A DNA stretch of 64,000 nt from Rhodospirillales bacterium (GCA_028278135.1 JANQEW010000029.1:248001-312000), one strand, 5' to 3'. Counted from the stretch's first letter, positions 8,130 through 17,389 are shown. Program-made: numbers and translations. The notes: generated by a model not told the origin, from the sequence alone.

Positions 8130-9923
8130 ATGAATCGCCCGCCATCCTCTTTTCTCGACACCTTGCGTGCCCGGCTACCACTGGTCACCGTCATTAGCCA
8201 ACGGGTGAGGCTGACCCGTCGTGGCCGCGAATATACTGGTCTATGTCCTTTTCACAGTGAGAAAACTCCTTCATTCACAGTGAGCGAAGAGAAGGGGTTC
8301 TTTTATTGCTTTGGCTGCGGTGCCCACGGTGATGTCATTAGTTTCATCATGCAGGCAGATGGATTGTCCTTCTCAGACGCTGTGAAACACCTGAGCCAAG
8401 CTGCAGGACTGAAAAGTACACTATATAGTAATTATGATTACAGTATTAAAACCTCTACGGAGTATTCCGACCTTTTAGATGTCATGGAAATGGCTACGCG
8501 CTTTTATGAAAAACAGTTAAGGTTGCCAACTGGAAAAAATGGACTCGAATATTTATACAATCGCGGTTTAAATGACGAAATCATCGCTGCCTTCCGACTT
8601 GGTTTTGCCCCGCCTGGCAATGCAGGTAGCACGACCCTGAAGCGGGAGGGAATCAATGAGACGCTACTGGTCGAAGGAGGCCTGCTCATTCACCCTAAAA
8701 ACGGTGGGTCACCTTATGACACTTTCCGCGACAGGGTGATCTTTCCCATCACTGACATCCGTGGTCGTGTGATTGCTTTTGGTGGTCGCACCCTTGGAAC
8801 AGCGCAGCCCAAATACCTCAATTCCGTCGCAACACCATTGTTCCGGAAAGGGGACGTGCTCTACGGCCTGGCTCAGGCACGCAGTCCCGCTCTCGAAAAA
8901 GGGACCGTGCTCGTGACAGAAGGCTACATGGACGTTATTGCGCTGGCAGGAGCCGGTTTTTCTCATACTGTCGCACAGCTTGGTACGGTTCTGACGGAGG
9001 GACAGCTTGCAGTCTTATGGCGTCTAGCCCCTGAGCCTATTTTATGTTTTGATGGCGACACTGCTGGCCGTCTGGCCAGCATCCGTACTGCTCAGCGTAT
9101 ATTATCGCTCTTGAAACCTGGGTTATCAGTACGATTCGCACTTCTGCCAGAAGAGAAAGATCCGGATACACTGATACGGACAGAAGGGGCATCGGCCATG
9201 GCCGAGATTCTCTCCAGAGCTACGCCTTTGTTTGAAGAAGTATGGCAAAACCTGATAAAAGATCATCAACTTGATACACCAGAACAGCTCGCAGGCTTAG
9301 AACAGGCTATTAAGAGCCTGACCAGCAGAATCGTAAATCTTACTGTCCGTCAATACTATCAGATATTACTCCATGAAAGACACAGAGTCCTTCTCAGGAA
9401 AATGGCTCGAGGCCTCGGCCCATTGCCGAATCATAATAAGAAACATGTGAGATTAACCGGCTCCATACCGCAGATGAAGGCGATGGCAGATCGCGTCTTC
9501 ACTGCCTTCTTACTGACTCATCCGCAGGTTTTGATGTGCCATATAGAACAAGTGGCTGAATTATTGGCTGGAAATACGGCTTTATCTCACCTCATAGAAA
9601 ACGCTGCAACGGTGCTTGCAGCAAGTCCCGATATAGACGGGGCCTCCTTAATTTCAATCCTAAAACGAGATTGTCAGGAGATCGCTATGATAGGGCTAGA
9701 GCGTGATTTACATTCCGCCTTGCAGAGGCAATGCCAAGACCCAGAAGGCGATTACCAGCGCATGCTGTTGGCGCTATACGATCAGGCCCTCACGCGTGAA
9801 ATCGAGCGTATGCAGACCATGCTAACAATAGATCCCTCTCCAGAGACATGGCAGAGATTGCAAATTTTGCAAAAAGAACGGAATCAAATACATGATAATA
9901 AAATAATGCCCCCCCTCAGTTAA
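8130..9923 (+). CDS. dnaG: DNA primase
   Basis: 597 aa from the ATG at 8130; a GTG two codons upstream (8124) is possible, but AAAGG is better spaced for the ATG. The CHC2 zinc domain is present (C-P-F-H ... Y-C-F-G-C-G, residues about 40-65). It is followed by the RNA polymerase core with the Toprim motifs VTEGYMDVIALAGAGF and CFDGDTAGRLA and a C-terminal helical region that should bind DnaB helicase. It makes RNA primers at the fork. No rpoD follows, unlike the usual dnaG-rpoD pair. The stop codon overlaps that of the convergent manC-like gene, the two sharing a TTAA palindrome. Confidence 0.96.
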   Translation: MNRPPSSFLDTLRARLPLVTVISQRVRLTRRGREYTGLCPFHSEKTPSFTVSEEKGFFYCFGCGAHGDVISFIMQADGLSFSDAVKHLSQAAGLKSTLYSNYDYSIKTSTEYSDLLDVMEMATRFYEKQLRLPTGKNGLEYLYNRGLNDEIIAAFRLGFAPPGNAGSTTLKREGINETLLVEGGLLIHPKNGGSPYDTFRDRVIFPITDIRGRVIAFGGRTLGTAQPKYLNSVATPLFRKGDVLYGLAQARSPALEKGTVLVTEGYMDVIALAGAGFSHTVAQLGTVLTEGQLAVLWRLAPEPILCFDGDTAGRLASIRTAQRILSLLKPGLSVRFALLPEEKDPDTLIRTEGASAMAEILSRATPLFEEVWQNLIKDHQLDTPEQLAGLEQAIKSLTSRIVNLTVRQYYQILLHERHRVLLRKMARGLGPLPNHNKKHVRLTGSIPQMKAMADRVFTAFLLTHPQVLMCHIEQVAELLAGNTALSHLIENAATVLAASPDIDGASLISILKRDCQEIAMIGLERDLHSALQRQCQDPEGDYQRMLLALYDQALTREIERMQTMLTIDPSPETWQRLQILQKERNQIHDNKIMPPLS

Positions 9924-11290
9924 AGCTGAATATCTACTATATGTAACAGCTCTTGTCCGTTATTTTCTAATGTATGTGGGATACCAGGTGGAATCTTTGT
10001 TGAATGTCCCGTAGACAGCCCAAAGGTCTTTGGACCACGGCTGACACTAGCAGTTCCATGAATGATAATCCAGTATTCTGCAAGGTACTGATGTTCCTTG
10101 AAGGAAATCTTTTCTTTGGGGTGAAGAACAATCTCCTTGACTCGGAAAGATCGATTTTTACGACAAGTATTGTATACGCCAAGCGTATTGATCTTCTTAC
10201 TAGGCAAATGAGATGAATGGTACCCTTTTTGGACAATCAAATCAACAACTTTACCAACATTTTGCGATTGTTCTCTTGGAATCACTAGACATGCATCTGA
10301 TGTTACCACTACTATTAAATCAGTCACACCAAAAACAACTGTAAAAGTCTTATCTGAATGAACATAAGATCTATGGCTACTAATGGCAAGAGAATTGCCA
10401 TGTAGTACATTTTCTTCGGAATCTTTCTGACCAATCTCCCAAAGCGTAGACCACGACCCCACATCACTCCATCCCATATCCACCGGGACGACAGCAGCGT
10501 GTTTGGTATGCTGCATAATAGCGTGATCTATCGAAACAGACGGGACAGCTCGGAATGGCTGATAAGAGAGATGATAAAACTCACAGTCACGAGACATATC
10601 CTGCAAGGCCGCACGGCAAGCTGTTGTTATGCCCGGTTGAAACCGGTCCAGTTCTTCCAAGTAGTGGCTGGCTCGAAAGGCAAATAGGCCACTGTTCCAG
10701 AGATACCCCCCTTCTGTAAGGAACTGCTGTGCTGTCGTCAGGTCTGGCTTCTCGACAAACTGCTCAACCTCATAGACGCCGGGTAGCTCTGTCCAGCCTG
10801 CCCCGTAACGAATATACCCATAACCCGTTTCTGGCTGCCTTGGGGGGACGCCAAATGTCACGATTCTGCCATGCTGGACGACAGCTGCTACAGCTTTTGC
10901 AACCGCAGTATCAAAGCGATCCTTGTACAAAATAACATGGTCAGAAGGCATCACAAGAAGAACGACTTCAGGGAGTGTTAAAAGTGCTGCTATTGCAACA
11001 GCTGGTGCCGTGTTACGGCCTTCCGGTTCCAGTACAATACAAGACGGTTTAAGAGCGATGGCCCGGAGATGCTCAGCGACAACAAAGCGGTGGACTTCAT
11101 TGCAGAGCACAATAGGTGGAGAAAACTCTTTTTCTGCAATCCGCAAGGCAGTTTGCTGGAGTAAACTGTATTGAGACGTTACAGGTAATGCCATCAACTG
11201 CTTTGGAAAATGACGGCACGACACAGGCCAGAGCCGAGTCCCCGCTCCCCCAGATAAGATAACTGGCTGTATAAGGGGTAGCTGTGGCAT
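9920..11290 (-). CDS. manC: Mannose-1-phosphate guanylyltransferase with degenerate isomerase-type cupin
   Basis: 456 aa. The nucleotidyltransferase domain is complete: PVILSGGAGTRLWPVS, FPKQLMALP, LVMPSDHVI and FVEKPD, consistent with making GDP-mannose for surface glycans. The C-terminal cupin, which in bifunctional ManC/XanB enzymes is phosphomannose isomerase type II, looks damaged. The metal-site pattern H-x-H-R-x-E-H-W is replaced by H400-Q-Y-L-A-E405-Y-W, the preceding RPWG is missing, and the chain stops at HIVDIQL without the usual Y-L-G-E-D-D end. Transferase activity seems likely; isomerase activity is doubtful. It lies 29 bases downstream of ubiD, same strand. Confidence 0.85.
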   Translation of the reverse strand: MPQLPLIQPVILSGGAGTRLWPVSCRHFPKQLMALPVTSQYSLLQQTALRIAEKEFSPPIVLCNEVHRFVVAEHLRAIALKPSCIVLEPEGRNTAPAVAIAALLTLPEVVLLVMPSDHVILYKDRFDTAVAKAVAAVVQHGRIVTFGVPPRQPETGYGYIRYGAGWTELPGVYEVEQFVEKPDLTTAQQFLTEGGYLWNSGLFAFRASHYLEELDRFQPGITTACRAALQDMSRDCEFYHLSYQPFRAVPSVSIDHAIMQHTKHAAVVPVDMGWSDVGSWSTLWEIGQKDSEENVLHGNSLAISSHRSYVHSDKTFTVVFGVTDLIVVVTSDACLVIPREQSQNVGKVVDLIVQKGYHSSHLPSKKINTLGVYNTCRKNRSFRVKEIVLHPKEKISFKEHQYLAEYWIIIHGTASVSRGPKTFGLSTGHSTKIPPGIPHTLENNGQELLHIVDIQL

Positions 11291-11319
11291 GGACCAGCCC
11301 TCCTAATTTTTTATCAGTG

Positions 11320-12843
11320 TTACTCACAACGCCAGATTGGCCTCCCTTCTCCGGGTAATCCATACTTCTCCCATTTACTCGTAACCATCTGGACAACAGA
11401 TTCTGTCATGGAAATCTTCTTGCCCCAGACTCTGTGAGTTTCTGGTGGCCATTTATTGGTCGCATCTAATCCAAGCTTGCTCCCTAAACCTGCCTCTGGT
11501 GAGGCGAAGTCTAGATAGTCAATGGGGGTACCCTCTAGCAGGGTAATATCGCGGACAGGATCAACACGCGTAGCAATTGCCCATACAACTTCCTTCCAGT
11601 CACGTGGATTAATGTCATTATCTACTACAATCACAAATTTTGTATACATAAACTGACGCAGAAACGACCACACACCCATCATCACCCGCTTAGCATGGCC
11701 TGGATAGGCCTTATGGATACTGACAACAGCAATACGATAACTACACCCTTCCGGAGGTAACCAAAAGTCAATAATTTCTGGAAATTGTTGTACTAATAGA
11801 GGAATGAAGACCTCGTTTAATGCTTCACCAAGCACGCTGGGCTCATCAGGGGGACGACCTGTGAAGGTAGACAGATAAAGAGCATCATGGCGATGAGTCA
11901 CGGCTGACAGTCGGAATACTGGAAAGGATTCCACAGCGTTGTAATAGCCTGTATGGTCCCCATAGGGACCTTCCGCCGCCTCCTCTTCCGGCATCACATA
12001 ACCTTCCAGAACAATTTCAGATTGAGCTGGGACTTGTAGGGGCACCGTAATACAGTTTACTAATTCAACACTCCGCCCGCGTAGGAGACCAGCAAACTGG
12101 TATTCAGAGAGCGTGTCTGGTACCGGCGTAACGGCCGCTAACAACGTCCCAGGATCTGCACCGATGATGACAGCCATTGGAAAAGGTTCACTGCCCCGTT
12201 TCAGTCGCCAGCGCTGAAACTGTTGAGCGCCACCGCGGTGTTTGAGCCAGCGCACCAAGGTTGTGTTCGGTCCAGTCACTTGGAGACGATAGATCCCAAG
12301 GTTGAAAGTATCCACTCTCTCTGTCTCTGCATCAGGGCCTTGTGTCACGACCACGCCCCACGTAATAAGCGGTGCTGGTTCCCCAGGCCAGCACAATTGA
12401 ATCGGTAAGGAAGAGAGATCTATCTCAGCACCGGTGTGTACTTTCTCCTGACAGGAAGCTCGAGAGACTTTTTTGGGTTTCATAGCGAGTACCGTTTTCA
12501 AAATAGGGATTATTTCGACTGTTTTACGCCAATTTCTTGGTGGTTCTGGTTGTTTCAGAAAGGCAAGCATCTCACCGACTTCGCGTAGTCTTTCGGGTGC
12601 ACGATTCATACCCCATGCCACCCTTTCTACCGTGCCAAAGAGATTCACCAGTACTGGGAAGGCATAACATTGACCATTGGGCCTTATCACATTTTCAAAC
12701 AAGACCGCTGGCCCACCTTCTGCCAAAAGACGGGTCTGAATTTCAGTCATTTCAAGCACTGGAGAGACAGGGATCTTAACACGATTAAGTTGAGATTTTT
12801 GTTCAAGCATCATGATAAAATCTCTTAAAGAGTGATAAGACAT
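11320..12843 (-). CDS. ubiD: UbiD-family prenylated-FMN decarboxylase
   Basis: 507 aa, full length for UbiD (4-hydroxy-3-polyprenylbenzoate decarboxylase in ubiquinone synthesis). Visible are the N-terminal ALLFENV-like segment ([20 protein letters not shown]), the cofactor region [10 protein letters not shown]... and the active-site stretch [15 protein letters not shown], followed by [20 protein letters not shown] near the C-terminus. The start ATG is preceded by AGGA at seven bases. The partner flavin prenyltransferase UbiX is not in the window. It is the upstream gene of a two-gene unit with the manC-like gene and diverges from aprBA. Confidence 0.93.
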   Translation of the reverse strand: MSYHSLRDFIMMLEQKSQLNRVKIPVSPVLEMTEIQTRLLAEGGPAVLFENVIRPNGQCYAFPVLVNLFGTVERVAWGMNRAPERLREVGEMLAFLKQPEPPRNWRKTVEIIPILKTVLAMKPKKVSRASCQEKVHTGAEIDLSSLPIQLCWPGEPAPLITWGVVVTQGPDAETERVDTFNLGIYRLQVTGPNTTLVRWLKHRGGAQQFQRWRLKRGSEPFPMAVIIGADPGTLLAAVTPVPDTLSEYQFAGLLRGRSVELVNCITVPLQVPAQSEIVLEGYVMPEEEAAEGPYGDHTGYYNAVESFPVFRLSAVTHRHDALYLSTFTGRPPDEPSVLGEALNEVFIPLLVQQFPEIIDFWLPPEGCSYRIAVVSIHKAYPGHAKRVMMGVWSFLRQFMYTKFVIVVDNDINPRDWKEVVWAIATRVDPVRDITLLEGTPIDYLDFASPEAGLGSKLGLDATNKWPPETHRVWGKKISMTESVVQMVTSKWEKYGLPGEGRPIWRCE

Positions 12844-13147
12844 GGATTTATTCCTAATAAATCTTTATCAATCTTAAAATCTTTAATAATATATAATATT
12901 AACAATAATGTAAAATATTCTCTTTAGATAAGAAAACAATCAGACTCTTTATAAATAAGATTAGTAAGAATTTAAATTATTTATTAACAATATGTTTACC
13001 TTTACTAGGTTAACCCTTTTAGGCATCTGATTTCTGTGTTTGACAAGATGGGTATATGAATGATAGGTAATATTGAGTCTTTACGGCACGCGCGATCACG
13101 GGCTATCGCCCAAGAGAGTCTCGTACCAGGTAAATGGGAGGAATTGG
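12844..13147. other. 304-bp AT-rich divergent intergenic region (ubiD / aprBA)
   Basis: Strongly AT-rich between 12850 and 13010, in contrast to the flanking genes. It must carry promoters for ubiD and aprBA. The strong ribosome site of aprB (GGGAGG, 13137-13142) closes the region. Confidence 0.6.
13040..13068 (+). promoter_or_regulatory. Possible aprBA promoter
   Basis: A perfect TTGACA at 13040-13045 is followed after 17-18 bases by a weak -10-like ATAGGTA. The box lies about 100 bases before the aprB start. Position and the -35 match support it; the poor -10 keeps confidence low. Confidence 0.3.
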
Positions 13148-13570
13148 ATGCCCACCTTTGTGTATGCTGATAAGTGTGATGGTTGTAAGGGCGGCCAGGT
13201 AACCGCCTGTATGTATATTTGCCCGCATGACCTGATGAAACTTGATACTTCACGTATGAAAGCCTTCAATCAAGAGCCTGAGCAGTGCTGGGAGTGCCAG
13301 TGTTGTGTCAAGGCCTGTCCACAGCAGGCCATTGAAGTGCGGGCCTATCAGGATGTTGTGCCAATGGGGGGTGCCTGCATTCCACTACGGACTGATCAAA
13401 GCATTATGTGGACTATTAAGTTTCGTGACAGTGAAGTAAAGCGTTTTAAGTTTCCTACCCGTTCTACACCTGTTGGCTCCATTGATCCCTATAGCAACAA
13501 GCCACCCGCAGGTGATCTTGATGACCAGCTGCTCTTCACGGAGGCTGGCAAAGCTCTGTCCAAGATCTAA
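13148..13570 (+). CDS. aprB: Adenylylsulfate (APS) reductase beta subunit
   Basis: 140 aa from the ATG at 13148 with ribosome site GGGAGG six bases away; in-frame upstream ATG codons lack one. Two [4Fe-4S] clusters are specified by C10-x2-C13-x7-C21-x3-C25-P and C47-x2-C50-x2-C53-x3-C57-P, the exact AprB spacing. The C-terminal extension (RFKFPTRSTPVGSIDPY) wraps the alpha subunit in known structures. AprB passes electrons between the AprA flavin and a membrane partner. In sulfur oxidisers the complex runs in reverse, turning sulfite plus AMP into APS. It is followed by aprA after a structured 143-base gap. Confidence 0.96.
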   Translation: MPTFVYADKCDGCKGGQVTACMYICPHDLMKLDTSRMKAFNQEPEQCWECQCCVKACPQQAIEVRAYQDVVPMGGACIPLRTDQSIMWTIKFRDSEVKRFKFPTRSTPVGSIDPYSNKPPAGDLDDQLLFTEAGKALSKI

Positions 13571-13588
13571 AGCAGAGGTCTTTGAAAG

Positions 13589-13668
13589 TCCGCCATTCAG
13601 GCGGGATTGCTAGGTGGTGGCAGTCCGTTGAGCGACGGGTTTCCGTGCAGAGGGGCGGCAGGCAATCC
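13589..13668 (+). promoter_or_regulatory. Structured intercistronic RNA element between aprB and aprA
   Basis: The 143-base aprB-aprA gap can fold. CCGCC (13590-13594) pairs with GGCGG (13600-13604), and GGATTGC (13604-13610) pairs exactly with GCAATCC (13662-13668), enclosing smaller pairings such as CCGT/ACGG (13625-13638). No T tract follows, so it is not an obvious terminator. It could set the aprB:aprA ratio or stabilise the aprA message. Predicted by eye only. Confidence 0.4.
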
Positions 13669-13713
13669 TCTTCGCAAGGGGTTGTGTTTGCCCGCAATTG
13701 GAGGAAATGTTCC

Positions 13714-15630
13714 ATGGCTGGTACTTTTGGTGATCCTGAAATCGTTGAAATACAAAAAGACATTCTTATCATTGGCGGTGGTATGGCCGCGTGTGGCACT
13801 GCGCTCGAGGCAAAACGCTGGGCTTCTGACGACGTTTCAATTCTGCTCGTGGACAAGGCAGCGATGGACCGTTCTGGAGCAGTCGCCATGGGGCTTTCAG
13901 CTATTAATACCTATCTTGGGGACCAAACACCTGAGGACTATTGCCGCATGGTCTCTGCCGATCTGATGGGTATTACCCGTGACGATCTGGTTTACGACGT
14001 TGGCCGTCATGTTGATGATACGGTCCATCTATTCGAGGAATGGGGTCTACCGATCTGGAAGGCCAAGGGCAGTGAGGGCATCGCCTTGAAAGACGGCGCC
14101 AAACCCGTTCGTTCAGGGAAATGGCAAATCATGATTAACGGCGAGTCCTATAAGCCGATAGTAGCGGAAGCTGCCAAGAAAGCGCTTGGAATTGAAAATA
14201 TTATCGAACGCTGCTTTATCGTGAAAATGCTGCTTGACAAAAATGAGCAAAACCGCGTTGCGGGAGCTGTTGGATTTTCTGTGCGCGAGCATAAACTTTA
14301 CGTGATCAGGGCCAATGCGATTCTACTCGTAGCAGGGGGGGCAGTGAATATTTTCCGACCACGCTCTCTCGGCGAAGGTATGGGTAGAACATGGTATCCA
14401 GTGTGGAACGCAGGGTCAACGTATGCTATGGCAGCAGAGTGTGGAGCCGAACTGACTATGATGGAGAATAGGTTCGTGCCGGCACGCTTCAAAGACGGTT
14501 ATGGCCCAGTCGGGGCATGGTTTCTACTCTTCAAGTCTCAGGCTCTGAACGGCTATGGCGAGAATTATGTTATCAAGAATGCGGACATGTTAAAGGAGTT
14601 TGCCCCATATGATACCGCTGCGGTAGTACCAACCTGTTTACGTAACCATGCTATGCTGAAAGAAATGAGGGAAGGCCGCGGTCCTATTGTCATGGACACG
14701 CCTGCCGCCATGAAAAAACTCTCTGAAACTATGACTCCACGAGAGATTAAACATCTTGAGGCGGAGGCATGGGAAGATTTTCTTGATATGTGTATTGGCC
14801 AAGCTGGTGTATGGGCAGGTATGAACATTAGACCGGAGGAAAGTGCTTCTGAACTCATGCCAACAGAGCCCTATCTGTTAGGCTCTCATTCTGGTTGCTG
14901 TGGGATTTGGGTGTCAGGGCCTGCAGATATTTCTCCGCCAGAATGGCAGTGGGGTTACAATCGTATGACTACTGTCAAGGGCTTGTTTACAGCTGGCGAT
15001 GGCGTTGGGGCTTCTGGCCATAAATTCTCCTCTGGATCGCATACAGAAGGCCGTATTGCGGGTAAGGCAATGATTCAATTTGTTCGCGACAATAAGGACT
15101 TCAAGCCTGCGTTCAAAAAGCCTATTCAAGAAATTACTGAAGAAATATACAAGCCAGTTCGTAACTACATTGAATATAAAGACAAGACTACTTCTGAAGA
15201 CGTTAATCCTTATTACATTTCTCCTAAAATGTTTCAAATGCGTTTGCAGAAGTATATGGATGAATATGTGGCTGGTGTGTCGACTTACTATACAACAAAT
15301 GCTAAGATGCTCGAAATAGGACTAAAGCATTTACAATGGTTAAAGGAAGATTCGCTCAAGCTCAAGGCAAAGGATCTGCATGAGCTACTCAGGGCATGGG
15401 AGAATTATCACCGTCTACGGGCAGCGGAGGCGCATCTGCGGCATATCTTGTTCCGTGAGGAAACGCGCTATCCTGGGTTCTTCTACCGTGCTGATTTTCC
15501 AAAGCTGGATGAGGCTAACTGGAAGTGCTTTGTTAATTCACGGATGGATCCGGAGACGGGCGAATGGGTGCTGAAGAAAGTTCCGCACAAAGATCTTGTC
15601 GAAAAACACTACGGTGGTCAGAAACACTGA
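13714..15630 (+). CDS. aprA: Adenylylsulfate (APS) reductase alpha subunit, FAD-binding
   Basis: 638 aa from the ATG at 13714, preceded by GGAGGAAA; the open frame extends further upstream only by chance. The fumarate-reductase-type FAD fold starts with ILIIGGGMAACG (G21-G28) and includes AVAMGLSAINTYLG, the dissimilatory-AprA stretch LFKSQALNGYGENYV, and SGSHTEGRIAGKAM close to the flavin. Length and motifs match dissimilatory AprA. It catalyses interconversion of APS with sulfite and AMP in the cytoplasm. No aprM, qmoABC, sat or dsr genes lie in the window, so the electron acceptor is unresolved. A perfect 11-bp hairpin follows the gene. Confidence 0.97.
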   Translation: MAGTFGDPEIVEIQKDILIIGGGMAACGTALEAKRWASDDVSILLVDKAAMDRSGAVAMGLSAINTYLGDQTPEDYCRMVSADLMGITRDDLVYDVGRHVDDTVHLFEEWGLPIWKAKGSEGIALKDGAKPVRSGKWQIMINGESYKPIVAEAAKKALGIENIIERCFIVKMLLDKNEQNRVAGAVGFSVREHKLYVIRANAILLVAGGAVNIFRPRSLGEGMGRTWYPVWNAGSTYAMAAECGAELTMMENRFVPARFKDGYGPVGAWFLLFKSQALNGYGENYVIKNADMLKEFAPYDTAAVVPTCLRNHAMLKEMREGRGPIVMDTPAAMKKLSETMTPREIKHLEAEAWEDFLDMCIGQAGVWAGMNIRPEESASELMPTEPYLLGSHSGCCGIWVSGPADISPPEWQWGYNRMTTVKGLFTAGDGVGASGHKFSSGSHTEGRIAGKAMIQFVRDNKDFKPAFKKPIQEITEEIYKPVRNYIEYKDKTTSEDVNPYYISPKMFQMRLQKYMDEYVAGVSTYYTTNAKMLEIGLKHLQWLKEDSLKLKAKDLHELLRAWENYHRLRAAEAHLRHILFREETRYPGFFYRADFPKLDEANWKCFVNSRMDPETGEWVLKKVPHKDLVEKHYGGQKH

Positions 15631-15682
15631 GGGCAGATCGTGGCATGTAGGTAGCATGTAGCATCGGTGACACGACACGCTT

Positions 15683-15709
15683 GCAGAGAAGGGTGCCCCC
15701 CTTCTCTGC
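15683..15709 (+). promoter_or_regulatory. Perfect 11-bp stem-loop downstream of aprA
   Basis: GCAGAGAAGGG (15683-15693) pairs base for base with CCCTTCTCTGC (15699-15709) around a TGCCC loop. No T tract follows, so it more likely protects the 3' end of aprBA mRNA or attenuates read-through into the next gene than terminates efficiently. It starts 53 bases after the aprA stop. Confidence 0.6.
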
Positions 15710-15734
15710 TTGCCGGAATGGGAGACCTCCCTCT

Positions 15735-16613
15735 ATGGAAAAACAGTCCGGATCTGTGGAGGAGATTTTCTCCAGCGTACGCGGTGCGACTGCCAGTAGC
15801 AGTCCCGTTGTGCCCGTGCAGCTCCAGTCGAGCGATACTTTTGCGTTTCACTGTTACCAGGGAATCTCCTGCTGGAATCGGTGTTGCCATGGTGCTGATC
15901 TGACACTCACCCCTTACTGTATTCTGCGTTTGTCCCGTCGTCTCAACATCAGGCCAAGGGACTTCCTGGCTCAATGGACTGTGCCAGCTTTATGGGAACG
16001 GGCTGGCTTGCCTGTCGCAAAGTTGAAGATGGGAGGAGAGAATGGCGAGGGGCCATGTCCATTTATTACGACAAAAGGCTGTAGCGTTTATGAGGATAGG
16101 CCTGTAACGTGCCGTTACTATCCTTTAGGTCTTGCAACAGTAAAGACAAAAGGATCTGAGAAGAAAGAGGATTTTTATTTTTCTGTTAAGGAAACTTACT
16201 GTCGTGGGCATAATGAACGGTGTGAGCAAAGTGTTGCAACATTCCGTTCCATACAAGGGATAGAAGACTATGACAAAGTTAACCGTGGGTGGATGGATGT
16301 GATTATGAAAGCGGCATCGTGGAAGACATTTGGTGGTCCGTATGGTAAAGAAATGACGCTCCAGACACAAAGAATGTTCTTTATGGTCTCCACGGATGTA
16401 GACGCCTTGCGGCAGTTTGTTTTTCATACTCGCTTTCTTGAGACTTATGAAGTGTCCAATATCAACACCATTATGTATGATGATGAAGCACTGCTCCAAC
16501 TAGGATTCAACTGGTTGAAAAACGTACTCTTTAACGAGAAAACGATTCTGATGAAAGAGCATGTCCTACAGGCTGCCGTGGCAAAAGCCAGAGAAACAAT
16601 TGGTGCTTCATAA
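15735..16613 (+). CDS. YkgJ-type cysteine-cluster protein, linked to aprBA
   Basis: 292 aa from the ATG at 15735 (GGGAG upstream). The N-terminal half has the CxxCxxCC-like cluster of the YkgJ/UPF0153 family: C40-x5-C46-x3-C50-C51, then GPCPF (C108), KGCSVYEDRPVTCRYYPLG (C116, C126). The family is thought to bind zinc or an iron-sulfur cluster; its biochemical role is not established. The C-terminal 150 residues are helical and not recognised. Its placement directly behind aprA and ahead of a second unknown gene suggests a part in APS reductase maturation or electron transfer; that link is inference from position. Confidence 0.78.
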   Translation: MEKQSGSVEEIFSSVRGATASSSPVVPVQLQSSDTFAFHCYQGISCWNRCCHGADLTLTPYCILRLSRRLNIRPRDFLAQWTVPALWERAGLPVAKLKMGGENGEGPCPFITTKGCSVYEDRPVTCRYYPLGLATVKTKGSEKKEDFYFSVKETYCRGHNERCEQSVATFRSIQGIEDYDKVNRGWMDVIMKAASWKTFGGPYGKEMTLQTQRMFFMVSTDVDALRQFVFHTRFLETYEVSNINTIMYDDEALLQLGFNWLKNVLFNEKTILMKEHVLQAAVAKARETIGAS

Positions 16614-16684
16614 CAACCACATAGGACAGGAAGTAGTCGTAGCGCGAGTAAAGCGGTGCTGCAGCAGAGAAGGGAAGAATTCCG

Positions 16685-17140
16685 ATGGTGACGGCAGTAA
16701 CGGCAGAGACAGTCACAGGTGGGCACTTCGTGCTATATCGCGATATGATTGGTTTGAAGGCCGTACGCCATGGCAAAGACCACGTAAACCACTACTTTGT
16801 TCCACTTGAGCTTCCTGCGAATCAGCCTATGACCGTCTCCTATTTGGATTGTAAAGCGAAAGTCCAGGACTGTCACAACAATTTTGACATCAATTTAGAA
16901 CCTCTTGCAATGTCCACATCCATTGACGTAGGTAATATTCTTGTGAATATTACAGGTACTTATATCAAAGCATATGAAAGAAGTAAAGGTATAATATCTT
17001 TAGTTTATATTGATCTTACAAACGGCGAGTTACGACGCCGTCAGGAACGTCAGATCAGTGCTGTTTATCGCTGGATCTTGACATGCACGGGGATTGATCC
17101 GCGACGGGAATCACGGGAATCAGAATCCCTTTTTGCATGA
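16685..17140 (+). CDS. Conserved-looking protein of unknown function in the apr unit
   Basis: 151 aa, GGGAAG ribosome site nine bases upstream of the ATG. No signal peptide or membrane helix. The middle looks like an alternating beta-strand domain (VSYLDCKAKVQDC, TSIDVGNILVNITGTYIKAYE, IISLVYIDLTNGELRRRQ) with two Cys eight residues apart. It is in line with aprB, aprA and the cysteine-cluster gene, 71 bases behind the last. The C-terminal RESRES is encoded by a 9-bp tandem duplication (17105-17122). I do not recognise the family. Confidence 0.7.
   Translation: MVTAVTAETVTGGHFVLYRDMIGLKAVRHGKDHVNHYFVPLELPANQPMTVSYLDCKAKVQDCHNNFDINLEPLAMSTSIDVGNILVNITGTYIKAYERSKGIISLVYIDLTNGELRRRQERQISAVYRWILTCTGIDPRRESRESESLFA
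17105..17122. repeat. 9-bp in-frame tandem duplication
   Basis: CGGGAATCA occurs twice in a row inside the 3' end of the unknown gene at 16685, adding three residues without changing frame. Confidence 0.8.
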
Positions 17141-17389
17141 TTTTCTGCTGTGCCGACTTGTTATACTGCCTACGGCTGCCCTGGGGATTCGTGCGTGCGT
17201 GCCGCAGCTCAATACCCGCTTGTCCTAGAAATTGAAGGAGGTCTATCAGCAAGTGCAAGCGTTTTGACCGCCTCCCTTCCAGAGCAAGTAGTCGGTACGA
17301 GACGAGATGTACGAGTACGAGCAAAACGCCATAAACGTCTGGACAGTTCATTCTCTCAAGACCGTACAAGCGGTCAGAAAGGACGGAAC

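Noticed and set aside
13589-13668. Known riboswitch in the aprB-aprA gap
   Set aside because: The pairings do not match the core of any riboswitch class I can recognise (for example SAM, TPP or cobalamin), and no expression platform is seen.
13582-13713. Extension of aprA into the aprB-aprA gap
   Set aside because: AprA proteins start near the residues encoded from 13714, which has GGAGGAAA; the upstream frame is open by chance over structured RNA.
17150-17389. 80-codon upstream extension of folE
   Set aside because: Low-complexity, no similarity to FolE; the GTG at 17390 has its own ribosome site and gives the normal length.
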